Positions 1-7,624 of a stretch of DNA of 28,685 bases are shown here, piece by piece (within the stretch, counting starts at the first letter, position 1; each line of letters begins with the position of its first letter). Below the pieces are notes generated by a model that was given only the letters and a program-made list of their open reading frames with translations, was not told where the DNA came from and did no database searches. Position numbers and translations under genes: made by a program. This DNA is from an uncultured Oscillibacter sp. (GTDB lineage: Bacteria > Bacillota > Clostridia > Oscillospirales > Oscillospiraceae): the NCBI GenBank assembly GCA_910583695.1, contig CAJTZL010000040.1:1-28685 (forward strand), given 5' to 3'.

Positions 1-117
1 CGTCTGTGCGCTTATTTTCTCCGGAAAAACGACTTTTCTCAGGGAACTCCGGAGGGTCTTCCGGCATTCTGGCAGTCCGTGACGGGAAAGACCGTGCAGA
101 GGGTGAAACAGGTGTGA
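1..117 (+). CDS. C-terminal end of an unidentified protein (partial)
   Basis: Frame 1 is open from the window edge for 38 codons and ends at TGA 115-117. The codons look natural (Phe, Trp, Tyr, Pro and Gln well mixed), and the tail ends in a basic stretch, GKTVQRVKQV. The YcxB-like gene begins about 45 nt later on the same strand, so this may be the last part of an upstream operon member. I do not recognise the family from 38 residues. Another frame is also open here, so the call is tentative. Confidence 0.4.
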   Translation, partial: RLCAYFLRKNDFSQGTPEGLPAFWQSVTGKTVQRVKQV

Positions 118-162
118 AAAAGCCGGTAAAGAAATATTTTGAATGGGAATTGGGTGTTTTAT

Positions 163-798
163 ATGGAATTTGTTTTTCGATTAAGCAATTATGACGCGTC
201 GGACCTGAAGCAAGAAACGGCGCGGCTTCTTCAGCAGAGAGTAGAAGCCCACAGCCGTCAGACTTTGCCGAAGGTCTGGAAGGTGACAGACAAGCTGAAC
301 AGCCGCAAGAAAGCGTCCCCGGAAGCACTGGCCCGCCGCCGGAGGCTCCGTCGTATTTATGGCGTATTCCTTCTGATTCTGGGCGTGATTGCGCTGGTGC
401 CTGGTCTGATGGAACCCCGGATTCCCAGCCTGATTGGAGCGGGGGCAGGCGCCGTGGTGGTAGGCCTGGCGGAGCTTTGGCTTTCCGTAGAGAGGAAGCC
501 GTCCGCGCCGCCGCTGTATTGCCGTCAGATGGCCGAGGAACTGCTTGCGGGGCGGCAAGCGGTGGATTGGAGCAAGGTTCGGGGAGAGGTGCGCTTTGAC
601 GATTCCGGCGCGGCGCTGATGACCGGAGAAACACAGGAATTGGCTGACTATCAGGAACTCACTGGCGTGTTTGAGACGGAACGCCTCTGGCTGGTGGTGG
701 ACGAGAAGAGCATGGCGCTGCTGCTGCAAAAGAAGGATTTGGTCTCAGGAGAGGCGGATGCGTTTCTGCCGTATCTCCAAGGGAAAATCATAAAATAA
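163..798 (+). CDS. YcxB-like two-helix membrane protein
   Basis: This is a protein of about 211 residues. A charged, Lys/Arg-rich N-terminal stretch is followed by two closely spaced hydrophobic segments (roughly residues 60-80 and 85-105), then a soluble C-terminal half. The C-terminal half has the YcxB-like pattern: a short beta-rich region in which a query about an ET..LWLVVDEKS segment leads to a QKKDLVSGEA-like stretch. That domain is known from B. subtilis YcxB and many Firmicutes proteins without an assigned role. ATG 163 is preferred over an in-frame TTG at 139; neither has a clear ribosome site. It lies 28 nt before valS and may share its transcript. The family call comes from general pattern and is moderate; no function is inferred beyond membrane location. 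Confidence 0.6.
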   Translation: MEFVFRLSNYDASDLKQETARLLQQRVEAHSRQTLPKVWKVTDKLNSRKKASPEALARRRRLRRIYGVFLLILGVIALVPGLMEPRIPSLIGAGAGAVVVGLAELWLSVERKPSAPPLYCRQMAEELLAGRQAVDWSKVRGEVRFDDSGAALMTGETQELADYQELTGVFETERLWLVVDEKSMALLLQKKDLVSGEADAFLPYLQGKIIK

Positions 799-826
799 CA
801 ACTTATCATAACGAAGGAGAGACAAC

Positions 827-3478
827 ATGAAAAAAGAACTGCCGAAAGTCTACGAACCCCAGCAGGTGGAGGGCCGCATTTATGAGATGTGGGAGCAGGG
901 CGGCTGTTTCAAGGGCGACCCGGACCGGAGCAAACAGCCCTTTTCCATCGTCATGCCCCCGCCCAACGTCACCGGACAGCTCCATATGGGCCACGCCATG
1001 GATTCCACCTTGCAGGACATTCTGACCCGTTTCAAGAGAATGCAGGGCTATTCTACCCTTTGGGTCCCGGGCGTCGACCATGCGGGCATTTCTACGCAGG
1101 TGAAGGTAGAGGAAGACCTGCGGGTAAACGAGGGCCTGAGCCGCTACGATCTGGGCCGGGAGAAATTCCTTCAGCGGGTCTGGAAGTGGAAGGAGAAGTA
1201 TGGAGACCGCATTGTGCAGCAGCAGAAGAAGATGGGCGTGTCCTGCGACTGGTCCCGGTCCCGGTTCACGATGGATGAGGGACTGAGCAAGGCCGTCCGG
1301 GAGACCTTCTGCGAGCTGTACGACAAGGGTCTGATTTACAAGGGCAGCCGGATCATCAACTGGTGTCCCCACTGCATCACCGCCCTTTCTGACGCCGAGG
1401 TGGAGTATCAGGACAAGCCCGGCCATCTCTGGCATATCCGTTATCCCCTGGCTGACGGTTCCGGCGATCTGGTAGTAGCCACAACCCGCCCGGAAACAAT
1501 GATGGGCGATACCGGCGTAGCTGTCAACCCGGAGGACGAGCGGTTCAAACATCTGGTGGGCAAGACCTGCATCCTGCCCATTATGAACCGGGAGATTCCC
1601 ATTGTGGCGGACGAGTACGTGGAGCTGGGCTTCGGCACCGGCGCGGTGAAGATGACCCCCGCCCACGACCCCAACGACTTCGAGGTGGGCCTCCGGCACA
1701 ACCTGGAGACGGTTCGTGTCATCGGGGACGACGGAACAATCAATGAAAACGGCGGGCCCTACAACGGGATGGACCGCTATGAGTGCCGGAAGGCCATTGT
1801 GAAGGACCTGGAGGAGCAGGGGTATCTGGTGAAGACCGAACCCTACAGTCACAACGTGGGCGCCTGCTACCGCTGCCACAACGACGTGGAGCCCCTGATT
1901 TCCGCCCAGTGGTTCGTGAAGATGGAGCCCCTGGCCCAGGAGGCCCTCCGGGTGGTCCGGGAGGGCGAGGTGAAGTTCGTCCCGGAGCGCTTTTCCAAGA
2001 CCTACACCAACTGGATGGAGAACGTCCATGACTGGTGCATCTCCCGCCAGCTCTGGTGGGGCCATCAGATTCCCGCGTGGTACTGCGGCGAGTGCGGCCA
2101 CATCAACGTCGGCCGGGAGGACCCCGCCAAGTGCGAACAGTGCGGCTCCACCCACCTGACCCGGGACCCGGACGTGCTGGACACCTGGTTCTCCTCCGCC
2201 CTGTGGCCCTTCTCCACCCTGGGCTGGCCGGAGAAGACCGAGGACCTGGATTTCTACTATCCGACTTCCGTCATGATCACCGGCTACGACATCATCTTCT
2301 TCTGGGTCTCCCGGATGATCTTCTCCGGCTGCGAGCAGATGAAGCAGATTCCCTTCCGCACCGTCCTCATCCACGGGCTGGTCCGGGACGACAAGGGCCG
2401 GAAGATGTCCAAGTCCCTGGGCAACGGCATCGACCCCCTGGAGGTGGCGGAGAAGTACGGCGCGGACGCCCTGCGGTTCAACCTCATCACCGGAAACAGC
2501 CCCGGAAACGACATGCGCTTCTACACGGAAAAGTGCGAGGCCATGCGGAACTTCGCCAACAAGGTCTGGAACGCCAGCCGCTTCGTCATGATGAACCTGG
2601 GGGACCTGGAGACCTATGCCCTCCCGGCGGTGGAGGCTCTGGAGCGGGAGGACAAGTGGGTTCTCTCCAAGCTGAACACCCTGGTGAAAGAGGTCACGGA
2701 GAACCTGGACAGCTACGAGATCGGCGTGGCCTCCGCCAAGGTCTACGACTTCCTGTGGGACACCTACTGCGACTGGTATATCGAGCTGACCAAGACCCGG
2801 CTCAGCGGGGAGGACGAGGGGGCCAAGGACACGGCCCGGAATGTCCTCTGCTATGTGCTGGCGGAGCTTTTGAAGCTGCTGCACCCCTTCATGCCCTTCA
2901 TCACGGAGGAGATTTTCCAGGCCCTGCCCAAGCGGGCGGGGGCGGAGGACCGCTTCCTCATGCTGGCCAAGTGGCCGGAGCATCGCGCGGACCTCTCCTT
3001 CCCCCGGGAGGAGGCGGCCATGGAGGCCGTCATGGACACCATCAAGGCCATCCGGGCCCGGCGGGCGGAGATGAACGTGCCCCCCAGCAAAAAGGCGGAG
3101 GTGCTGCTGGTCACGGCGGCGCCGGAGCCCTATGAACAGGGCCTCCACTTCCTCCAGCGGCTGGCCTTTGCCTCCCAGGTGCGCTTCGCGGCGGAGGCCC
3201 CGGCGGACCTCGGCGGGCAGGTGAGCATCGTCACCCACAACGCCACGGCCTACCTGCCCCTCAGCGAGCTGGTGGATTTGACGGCGGAGCGGGAGCGCAT
3301 CGCCAAGGAGAAGGAAAAGGCGGAGAACGGCCTGCGGATCGTGGAGCAGAAGCTGAAAAACGAGAAGTTCGTCTCCCGGGCCCCGGAGGCGGTGGTGAAC
3401 GCCGAGAAGGAGAAGGCGGAGAAGTTCCGGGAGCTCATCGCCAAGCTGGAGGAGTCCGCCAGGGCGCTGGGGAACTGA
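827..3478 (+). CDS. valS: Valine--tRNA ligase
   Basis: Cytoplasmic class I aminoacyl-tRNA synthetase that charges tRNA-Val with valine and edits misactivated threonine. The 883 residues match the usual bacterial length. Visible signatures are the HIGH-type motif HMGH at residues 53-56, preceded by PPPNVTG, and KMSKS at 526-530. Between them lies the editing domain (around 190-340), with the TTRPETMMGDT signature. Two Cys pairs (CYRC, then CGEC...CEQC) suggest structural zinc sites. The last 65 residues are a Glu/Lys-rich coiled-coil arm that contacts tRNA in this family. AAGGAGA lies 7 nt before ATG 827. No T-box leader is visible in the 28 nt before it, unusual for a Firmicutes synthetase gene but expected if it is co-transcribed from further upstream. 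A strong terminator follows. Confidence 0.97.
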   Translation: MKKELPKVYEPQQVEGRIYEMWEQGGCFKGDPDRSKQPFSIVMPPPNVTGQLHMGHAMDSTLQDILTRFKRMQGYSTLWVPGVDHAGISTQVKVEEDLRVNEGLSRYDLGREKFLQRVWKWKEKYGDRIVQQQKKMGVSCDWSRSRFTMDEGLSKAVRETFCELYDKGLIYKGSRIINWCPHCITALSDAEVEYQDKPGHLWHIRYPLADGSGDLVVATTRPETMMGDTGVAVNPEDERFKHLVGKTCILPIMNREIPIVADEYVELGFGTGAVKMTPAHDPNDFEVGLRHNLETVRVIGDDGTINENGGPYNGMDRYECRKAIVKDLEEQGYLVKTEPYSHNVGACYRCHNDVEPLISAQWFVKMEPLAQEALRVVREGEVKFVPERFSKTYTNWMENVHDWCISRQLWWGHQIPAWYCGECGHINVGREDPAKCEQCGSTHLTRDPDVLDTWFSSALWPFSTLGWPEKTEDLDFYYPTSVMITGYDIIFFWVSRMIFSGCEQMKQIPFRTVLIHGLVRDDKGRKMSKSLGNGIDPLEVAEKYGADALRFNLITGNSPGNDMRFYTEKCEAMRNFANKVWNASRFVMMNLGDLETYALPAVEALEREDKWVLSKLNTLVKEVTENLDSYEIGVASAKVYDFLWDTYCDWYIELTKTRLSGEDEGAKDTARNVLCYVLAELLKLLHPFMPFITEEIFQALPKRAGAEDRFLMLAKWPEHRADLSFPREEAAMEAVMDTIKAIRARRAEMNVPPSKKAEVLLVTAAPEPYEQGLHFLQRLAFASQVRFAAEAPADLGGQVSIVTHNATAYLPLSELVDLTAERERIAKEKEKAENGLRIVEQKLKNEKFVSRAPEAVVNAEKEKAEKFRELIAKLEESARALGN

Positions 3479-3512
3479 ACTCCGGAGAATTGCGCCGCAT
3501 TGCTTAATTGAG

Positions 3513-3549
3513 AAAAAGGCCCCAAGGCAGTACGCCTTGGGGCCTTTTT
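3513..3549. terminator. Bidirectional intrinsic terminator after valS
   Basis: A perfect 16-bp stem (3513-3528 with 3534-3549) surrounds a 5-nt loop. One arm begins with five A and the other ends with five T, so it works on both strands. It can end the valS transcript and the minus-strand trkA-trkH-small gene transcript. Confidence 0.88.
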
Positions 3550-3570
3550 GGCTTTCACAACCAGGGGAAG

Positions 3571-3768
3571 TTATGACGGATTCTTCATTTTTGAGAGGAT
3601 AACGCCCGCTAAAATTACCAATTCAAAGGACAGAAAAAAGCCGGTTCCAACAATGAGAGCCTCGTCTTGCGCCAAGCCATTAAAGAAAGAAGGAAACCAG
3701 GCAATCCATATCCAGTAGAGGAGCAGAACCCCTAAGCCAATGAAAATGGATTTCAGTATAGTTTTCAT
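3571..3768 (-). CDS. Small two-helix membrane protein
   Basis: This is a 65-residue protein with a basic start (MKTILK), a first hydrophobic helix at about residues 8-25, a short hydrophilic turn with Asp-Glu, a second helix at about 38-58 and a basic tail. It lies 64 nt downstream of trkH in the same direction, just before the terminator at 3513-3549. A purine-rich GGAAAGG lies about 11 nt upstream of the ATG. Its base composition is clearly more AT-rich than that of trkH or valS. I do not recognise a family. It could be an accessory subunit of the potassium transporter or an unrelated recent gain. Confidence 0.55.
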   Translation of the reverse strand: MKTILKSIFIGLGVLLLYWIWIAWFPSFFNGLAQDEALIVGTGFFLSFELVILAGVILSKMKNPS

Positions 3769-3832
3769 GATTCCGATGGCCTTTCCGAGTTTAATTGGGT
3801 GGTGAAATCGAAGATTGAACAGAGCAAGGATT

Positions 3833-5287
3833 TCACATCCGCCGGATTACCCGCCGCCGCTGCCAGATGGACGGGGCGAACAGCAGCAGCATGGGGAAAA
3901 TCTCCAGCCTCCCCACCAGCATGTCAAAGGACAGCAGCAGCTTGGACCACCAGGCGAACCCGGCGAAGTTCCCCATGGGCCCCACCACCTCCAGGCCCGG
4001 GCCGATGTTGTTGATGCAGGCCGTCAGGGCGGTGAAGGTGGTTACGATGTCGAATCCGTTGAGGCTCAGAAGCAGGAAGGAGACCGTGAAAACGATCAGG
4101 TACACCGTGATGAAGAGGTGCACGCTGCGGATGTGCTTGTCCGTCAGGGCCTTGCCCTCAAACCGGGTGGTGGTGACGGCGTTGGGGTGGAGCATCTTCC
4201 GCATGTCCCCCCAGGAGGTCTTGGCCAGAATCACAATCCGGGCCACCTTGATGCCGCCGCCGGTGGACCCGGCGCAGGCCCCGATGAACATCAGCACCAC
4301 CAGAACGCCCTTGGAGAAGGTGGGCCAGAGGTTGAAGTCCGCCGTGGCATAGCCGGTGGTGGTGATGATGGAGGCCACCTGGAAGAAGGAGTACCGGAGG
4401 CTCTGGCCCAGGGAGCCGTACATATGGAGAATGTCCACGGCGATGGCCGTTACCGCCGCGCCGACGATGGCGGCGTAGGCCCACAGCTCCTCCGACCGGA
4501 ACACGTCCCGGAAGCGGCGGACCAGAAGGAAGTAGTACAGGTTGAAGTTCACGCCGAAGAGGAGCATGAAGATGCCGATGACCACGTCGAAATAGGCGCT
4601 GTCATAGGCCCCGACGCTGAGGTTTTTGTTGCTGAACCCGCCGGTGCCCGCGGAGCCGAAGGCGTGGATGCAGGCATCGAAGAGGGGCATGCCCCCCAGA
4701 ACCAGCAGGACGACCTCCACCAGGGTCATGACCAGATAGATGCCGTAGAGGATTTTCGCCGTGTCGCTCATGCGGCTGACCAGCTTCCCCACCGACGGCC
4801 CCGGCATCTCCGCCCGGAGCAGGTGCATGCCGTGGCCGTCGGTCATGGGCAGGACGGCCATGACGAAGACCAGCACCCCCATGCCGCCAATCCAGTGGGT
4901 GAAGCTCCGCCAGAAGAGAATCCCCTGGCTCAGGGGCTCCACCTCCGTGAGAATGGTGGCCCCGGTGGTGGTGAAGCCGGAGACGGTTTCAAAAAAGGCG
5001 TCCACAAAGCTGGGAATGTACCCGGAGATGAGGAAGGGCAGGGCGCCGAAGGCGCTCATCAGCACCCAGGCCAGGGCCACCACCGCGAAGCCGTCCCGGG
5101 CGTAGAGGGAGGTCTGCCGGGGTTTTTTGCAGAAGGGGAGGCCCGCGGCCAAAAGAAGCAGGACCGGCCCCAGAAAGGGCAGGGCCGGTTCCCCGTACAG
5201 CAGCGCCACCAGGGCGGGCAGAAGCAGCAGGGCCGCCTCCGTCCAGAGGATTCGTCCGATGACGAAGCCGATCATTTGATAATTCAA
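3833..5287 (-). CDS. trkH: Trk/Ktr potassium uptake channel subunit TrkH
   Basis: Integral membrane subunit of a potassium uptake system, conducting K+ under control of the cytoplasmic TrkA protein. The 484 residues contain the four pore-loop repeats of the superfamily. The filter segments are TTTGA (about 106-110), SAGTGGF (212-218), ITTTGYA (308-314) and NNIGPG (426-431). The intracellular-gate segment with the small-residue run AGSTGGG is at 339-345. The gene starts 15 nt after the trkA stop, so the two are translated from one mRNA. The Gly-rich filters fit K+ selectivity; a Na+-dependent Ktr type cannot be excluded from sequence alone. Confidence 0.94.
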   Translation of the reverse strand: MNYQMIGFVIGRILWTEAALLLLPALVALLYGEPALPFLGPVLLLLAAGLPFCKKPRQTSLYARDGFAVVALAWVLMSAFGALPFLISGYIPSFVDAFFETVSGFTTTGATILTEVEPLSQGILFWRSFTHWIGGMGVLVFVMAVLPMTDGHGMHLLRAEMPGPSVGKLVSRMSDTAKILYGIYLVMTLVEVVLLVLGGMPLFDACIHAFGSAGTGGFSNKNLSVGAYDSAYFDVVIGIFMLLFGVNFNLYYFLLVRRFRDVFRSEELWAYAAIVGAAVTAIAVDILHMYGSLGQSLRYSFFQVASIITTTGYATADFNLWPTFSKGVLVVLMFIGACAGSTGGGIKVARIVILAKTSWGDMRKMLHPNAVTTTRFEGKALTDKHIRSVHLFITVYLIVFTVSFLLLSLNGFDIVTTFTALTACINNIGPGLEVVGPMGNFAGFAWWSKLLLSFDMLVGRLEIFPMLLLFAPSIWQRRRVIRRM

Positions 5288-5302
5288 GCGTCGTCCCTCC
5301 CT

Positions 5303-6673
5303 TTACTCCCGGCAGATGTCGTGGAGGTCCTGGAGGGAGGTGTCCGTAGTGACCACGATCACGTCGTCCCCCAGGCTGAGGCAGTCGTTGCCGGAGGGAA
5401 TGACGATCTTCCCGTTCCGCTGGACGATGCCCGCCAGCAGCAGGCCGTTGCGGAGCTTCAGGTTCTTCAGGGGCACGCCGATGAAGGGCACGTCCGGCCC
5501 CACGCCAAACTCCAGGGCCTCCACCGCCCCGTCCACCAGCCGGTGGAGGGTCTTGATCTTGGCGCCCTCGGCGCTCTCCATGGCCCGGACGTACTGGACG
5601 ATCAGCTCCGTGGTGGTGGACCGGGCGGAGATCACGCTGTCGATCATGCTCTCGGCGCTGACCAGATCCACCAGGGATTTCCGATTGATCTTCGCCACCA
5701 CCTTGCAGTGGTTCCCCGACTCCTTGGAGGCGCACATGGACATCAGGATGTTGGCTTCGTCAATGCCTGTGATGGCCACAAAGGCGTCCGTCTGGCCAAT
5801 GCCCTCCTCGTGGAGCAGGTCCGTGTCCGTGCCGTCTCCCACGATGACCAGGGCCTTGGGCAGCTGCTCCCCCATCTGGATGCACCGCTGCTCGTCCCGG
5901 TCGATGATCTTCACGGACATGCCCGTGTTCAGAAGTTCGCTGGTGAGGTAGTAGCAGATCTTGCTGGCCCCCACGATCATGACGGTGGACGCCTTGGACC
6001 GGAAGACCCCCAGGTGCCGGAAGAACTGGGCCAGCTGGTCCGGGGAGGAGGTGAGGTAGATCTTGTCCCCCGCCCGGAGGACGAAGTCGCCGGAGGGGAT
6101 GATGGTCTCCCCCTTCCGGGCCACGGCGCAGATCAGCACCCGGACCCGGATGTTCCGGTACAGGTCCGCCAGGGGCAGGCCGTCCAGGGCGGAGTCGGCG
6201 GGAAGGCGGTATTCCACCAGCTCCAGCCGCCCCTTGGAAAAGGACTCCACCTTCATGGCGGCGGGGAAGCGGAGCACCCGGGCAATCTCCCGGGCGGCGG
6301 CTCGCTCTGGGTTGATGACCATGGACAGGCCCAGCTCCTCCCGCATGAAGCGGAGCTGCTTTTCGTATTCGGGGTTCCGAATGCGGGCGATGGTGTGATT
6401 GACGCCCAGCTTTTTGGCCACCAGGCAGGAGAGGATGTTCAGCTCGTCGCTGGAGGTTGTGGCGATGAGGAGCTCCGCCTTTTCCACCTCCGCCTCTTTC
6501 TGCACGCTGTAGACCGCTCCGTTTCCGCAGACTCCCATGACATCGTAGATGTTGATGATGTTGTCGATGAGCTGGGGGTCCTGGTCCACCACGGTGACAT
6601 TGTGCCCGTCGGCGGAGAGCTGCTGGGTCAGGGCGGAGCCCACCTTGCCCGCGCCCACGATGATGATTTTCAT
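5303..6673 (-). CDS. trkA: Trk system potassium uptake protein TrkA (two RCK units)
   Basis: Peripheral cytoplasmic ring protein that binds NAD(H)/ATP-type ligands and gates TrkH. The 456 residues form two tandem RCK-N/RCK-C units, as in classical TrkA; Ktr systems have one. The first nucleotide-binding motif, GAGKVG, is at residues 7-12, with the acidic strand end VVDQD following. A second Rossmann unit begins near residue 230 (VMIVGASKI). A TrkA-C domain follows each. AGGAGG lies 6 nt before the ATG. It is the first gene of the minus-strand operon and is divergent from the fatty acid operon. Confidence 0.95.
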   Translation of the reverse strand: MKIIIVGAGKVGSALTQQLSADGHNVTVVDQDPQLIDNIINIYDVMGVCGNGAVYSVQKEAEVEKAELLIATTSSDELNILSCLVAKKLGVNHTIARIRNPEYEKQLRFMREELGLSMVINPERAAAREIARVLRFPAAMKVESFSKGRLELVEYRLPADSALDGLPLADLYRNIRVRVLICAVARKGETIIPSGDFVLRAGDKIYLTSSPDQLAQFFRHLGVFRSKASTVMIVGASKICYYLTSELLNTGMSVKIIDRDEQRCIQMGEQLPKALVIVGDGTDTDLLHEEGIGQTDAFVAITGIDEANILMSMCASKESGNHCKVVAKINRKSLVDLVSAESMIDSVISARSTTTELIVQYVRAMESAEGAKIKTLHRLVDGAVEALEFGVGPDVPFIGVPLKNLKLRNGLLLAGIVQRNGKIVIPSGNDCLSLGDDVIVVTTDTSLQDLHDICRE

Positions 6674-6734
6674 GTACGCCTCCTGAAAGACAGCCGGGGA
6701 GCGCGCCCCGGATATGGTACTGGATAACAGACTA

Positions 6735-6740
6735 ATTATA
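6735..6740 (-). promoter_or_regulatory. Candidate -10 element for trkA-trkH
   Basis: A perfect TATAAT on the minus strand lies 61 nt before the trkA start. No good -35 hexamer stands at the usual distance, so this is a tentative promoter. Confidence 0.4.
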
Positions 6741-6786
6741 TAAGATTTTCACAAAAAAGGGAAGTGCCGATCCGTGAAAATTTTCC

Positions 6787-6815
6787 TTGACAACGGGGGA
6801 CCTCCTGTGTAAAAT
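6787..6815 (+). promoter_or_regulatory. Promoter of the fatty acid synthesis operon
   Basis: TTGACA (6787-6792) is followed by a 17-bp spacer and TAAAAT (6810-6815). It fits the housekeeping sigma factor consensus. The start of transcription would fall near 6822, at the edge of the palindrome described next, so bound protein there would block the polymerase. Confidence 0.82.
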
Positions 6816-6819
6816 AAGT

Positions 6820-6859
6820 TCAATTATTTTAATTAAAAAAATTTAGTTAAAATAATTGA
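6820..6859. promoter_or_regulatory. AT-rich palindrome, candidate operator for the MarR/FabT-like regulator
   Basis: Two 15-nt arms (6820-6834 and 6845-6859), identical in inverted orientation at 14 of 15 positions, are separated by a 10-nt A/T spacer. Each arm is itself nearly palindromic (AATTA-TTT-TAATT and its one-mismatch mate), so this may be two 13-bp sites with centres about 23 bp apart. It sits at the predicted transcription start in front of acpP. FabT-type MarR proteins bind AT-rich palindromes at fab promoters, and one such protein is encoded at 17243-17704. The link is inference. Confidence 0.58.
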
Positions 6860-6886
6860 TATTTCGACAAGCAAGGAGAAACTCAA

Positions 6887-7117
6887 ATGGAATTTGAGAA
6901 AGTGCGTGACATCATTGTGGAGACCCTGGGCTGTGAGGCGGAGCAGGTGACGCTGGAGGCCTCTTTGTCCGACGACCTGGGAGCGGATTCCCTGGCGGCG
7001 GTGGAGCTGGTCATGGCCCTGGAGGAGGCCAGCGGCGTCACCATTGACGACGCCGACGTGGAGGGCCTGAAAACCGTGGGAGACATTGTGAAGTATTTGG
7101 AGGCCCACAAGGCTTGA
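6887..7117 (+). CDS. acpP: Acyl carrier protein
   Basis: Small acidic cytoplasmic carrier that holds growing acyl chains as thioesters on a phosphopantetheine arm. The 76 residues are the normal length. The attachment site is the DSL motif with Ser35 (GADSLAAVEL), on the first turn of the recognition helix. AAGGAG lies 8 nt before the ATG. It is the first gene of the operon, directly after the promoter and palindrome. A strong hairpin separates it from accB, which may let the carrier be made in excess over the enzymes. Which synthase modifies it is not visible here. Confidence 0.96.
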   Translation: MEFEKVRDIIVETLGCEAEQVTLEASLSDDLGADSLAAVELVMALEEASGVTIDDADVEGLKTVGDIVKYLEAHKA

Positions 7118-7152
7118 TTCTGCGCGCCTACATGAATCCATCCCAAAAGCGC

Positions 7153-7187
7153 CGTCCCGCCGGAGGGGAGCCCCCTCCGGCGGGACG
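7153..7187 (+). other. Strong intercistronic hairpin between acpP and accB
   Basis: A perfect 16-bp, very GC-rich stem (7153-7168 with 7172-7187) closes on a 3-nt loop, AGC. No T-run follows, so it should not act as a simple terminator. It may protect the 3' end of a processed acpP mRNA or lower downstream translation. The accB ribosome site (GGAAAGGA) starts a few bases after it. Confidence 0.6.
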
Positions 7188-7204
7188 CCTGGAAAGGAAC
7201 GAGT

Positions 7205-7624
7205 ATGACCAACCAGGAACTGTATGATCTGATGGCCCGCTTTGACGCCGGCGGCTTGCTGAAGCTGAAGCTGTCACAGGGGGATTTTAAAATAGAATTG
7301 GAAAAGGCGGCGCCGGCGTCGGCGGCCGTTCCCGCCGCGGCGCCCGCCGTGTCCGCCGCTCCGGCGGCGGCTCCCCGGGCGGAGGCCCCGGCCGTCACCG
7401 CGCCGCTGGTGGGCACCTTCTACGCCGCCCCCGCCCCGGAGCAGCCCCCCTTTGTCACGCCGGGGGAGAAGGTGAAAAAGGGACAGACCGTCTGCCTCAT
7501 CGAGGCCATGAAGACCATGATCGAGGTCCCCGCCCCCTGCGACTGCGTCATCGAAGAGGTGCTGAAGGCCAACGGGGAGCTGGCGGCCTTCGGCGAGGCG
7601 CTGATGCGCTACCGGCCATGCTGA
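7205..7624 (+). CDS. accB: Biotin carboxyl carrier protein of acetyl-CoA carboxylase
   Basis: Carries CO2 on biotin between AccC and AccA/AccD. The 139 residues show a short N-terminal helix region, an Ala/Pro-rich linker at about 35-66 and a C-terminal biotinyl domain. The biotinylated lysine is Lys103 in EAMKTM. The family usually has EAMKLM, so the Thr after Lys is a small deviation that biotin protein ligases usually tolerate. The last codons overlap accC by 7 nt, showing translational coupling. Confidence 0.95.
   Translation: MTNQELYDLMARFDAGGLLKLKLSQGDFKIELEKAAPASAAVPAAAPAVSAAPAAAPRAEAPAVTAPLVGTFYAAPAPEQPPFVTPGEKVKKGQTVCLIEAMKTMIEVPAPCDCVIEEVLKANGELAAFGEALMRYRPC

Noticed and set aside
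6..120. Possible T-box leader before valS (AGGGTGAAAC-like segment)
   Set aside because: The conserved T-box core is not matched and a protein gene of about 210 residues lies between it and valS.
806..3238. 810-codon open frame opposite valS
   Set aside because: It is a complement of a full-length valS; composition is abnormal and there is no ribosome site.
3815..6727. 970-codon open frame on the plus strand opposite trkA-trkH
   Set aside because: It is antisense to two clearly recognised genes. Its His/Gly/Glu-rich translation is an artefact of GC-rich codon bias.
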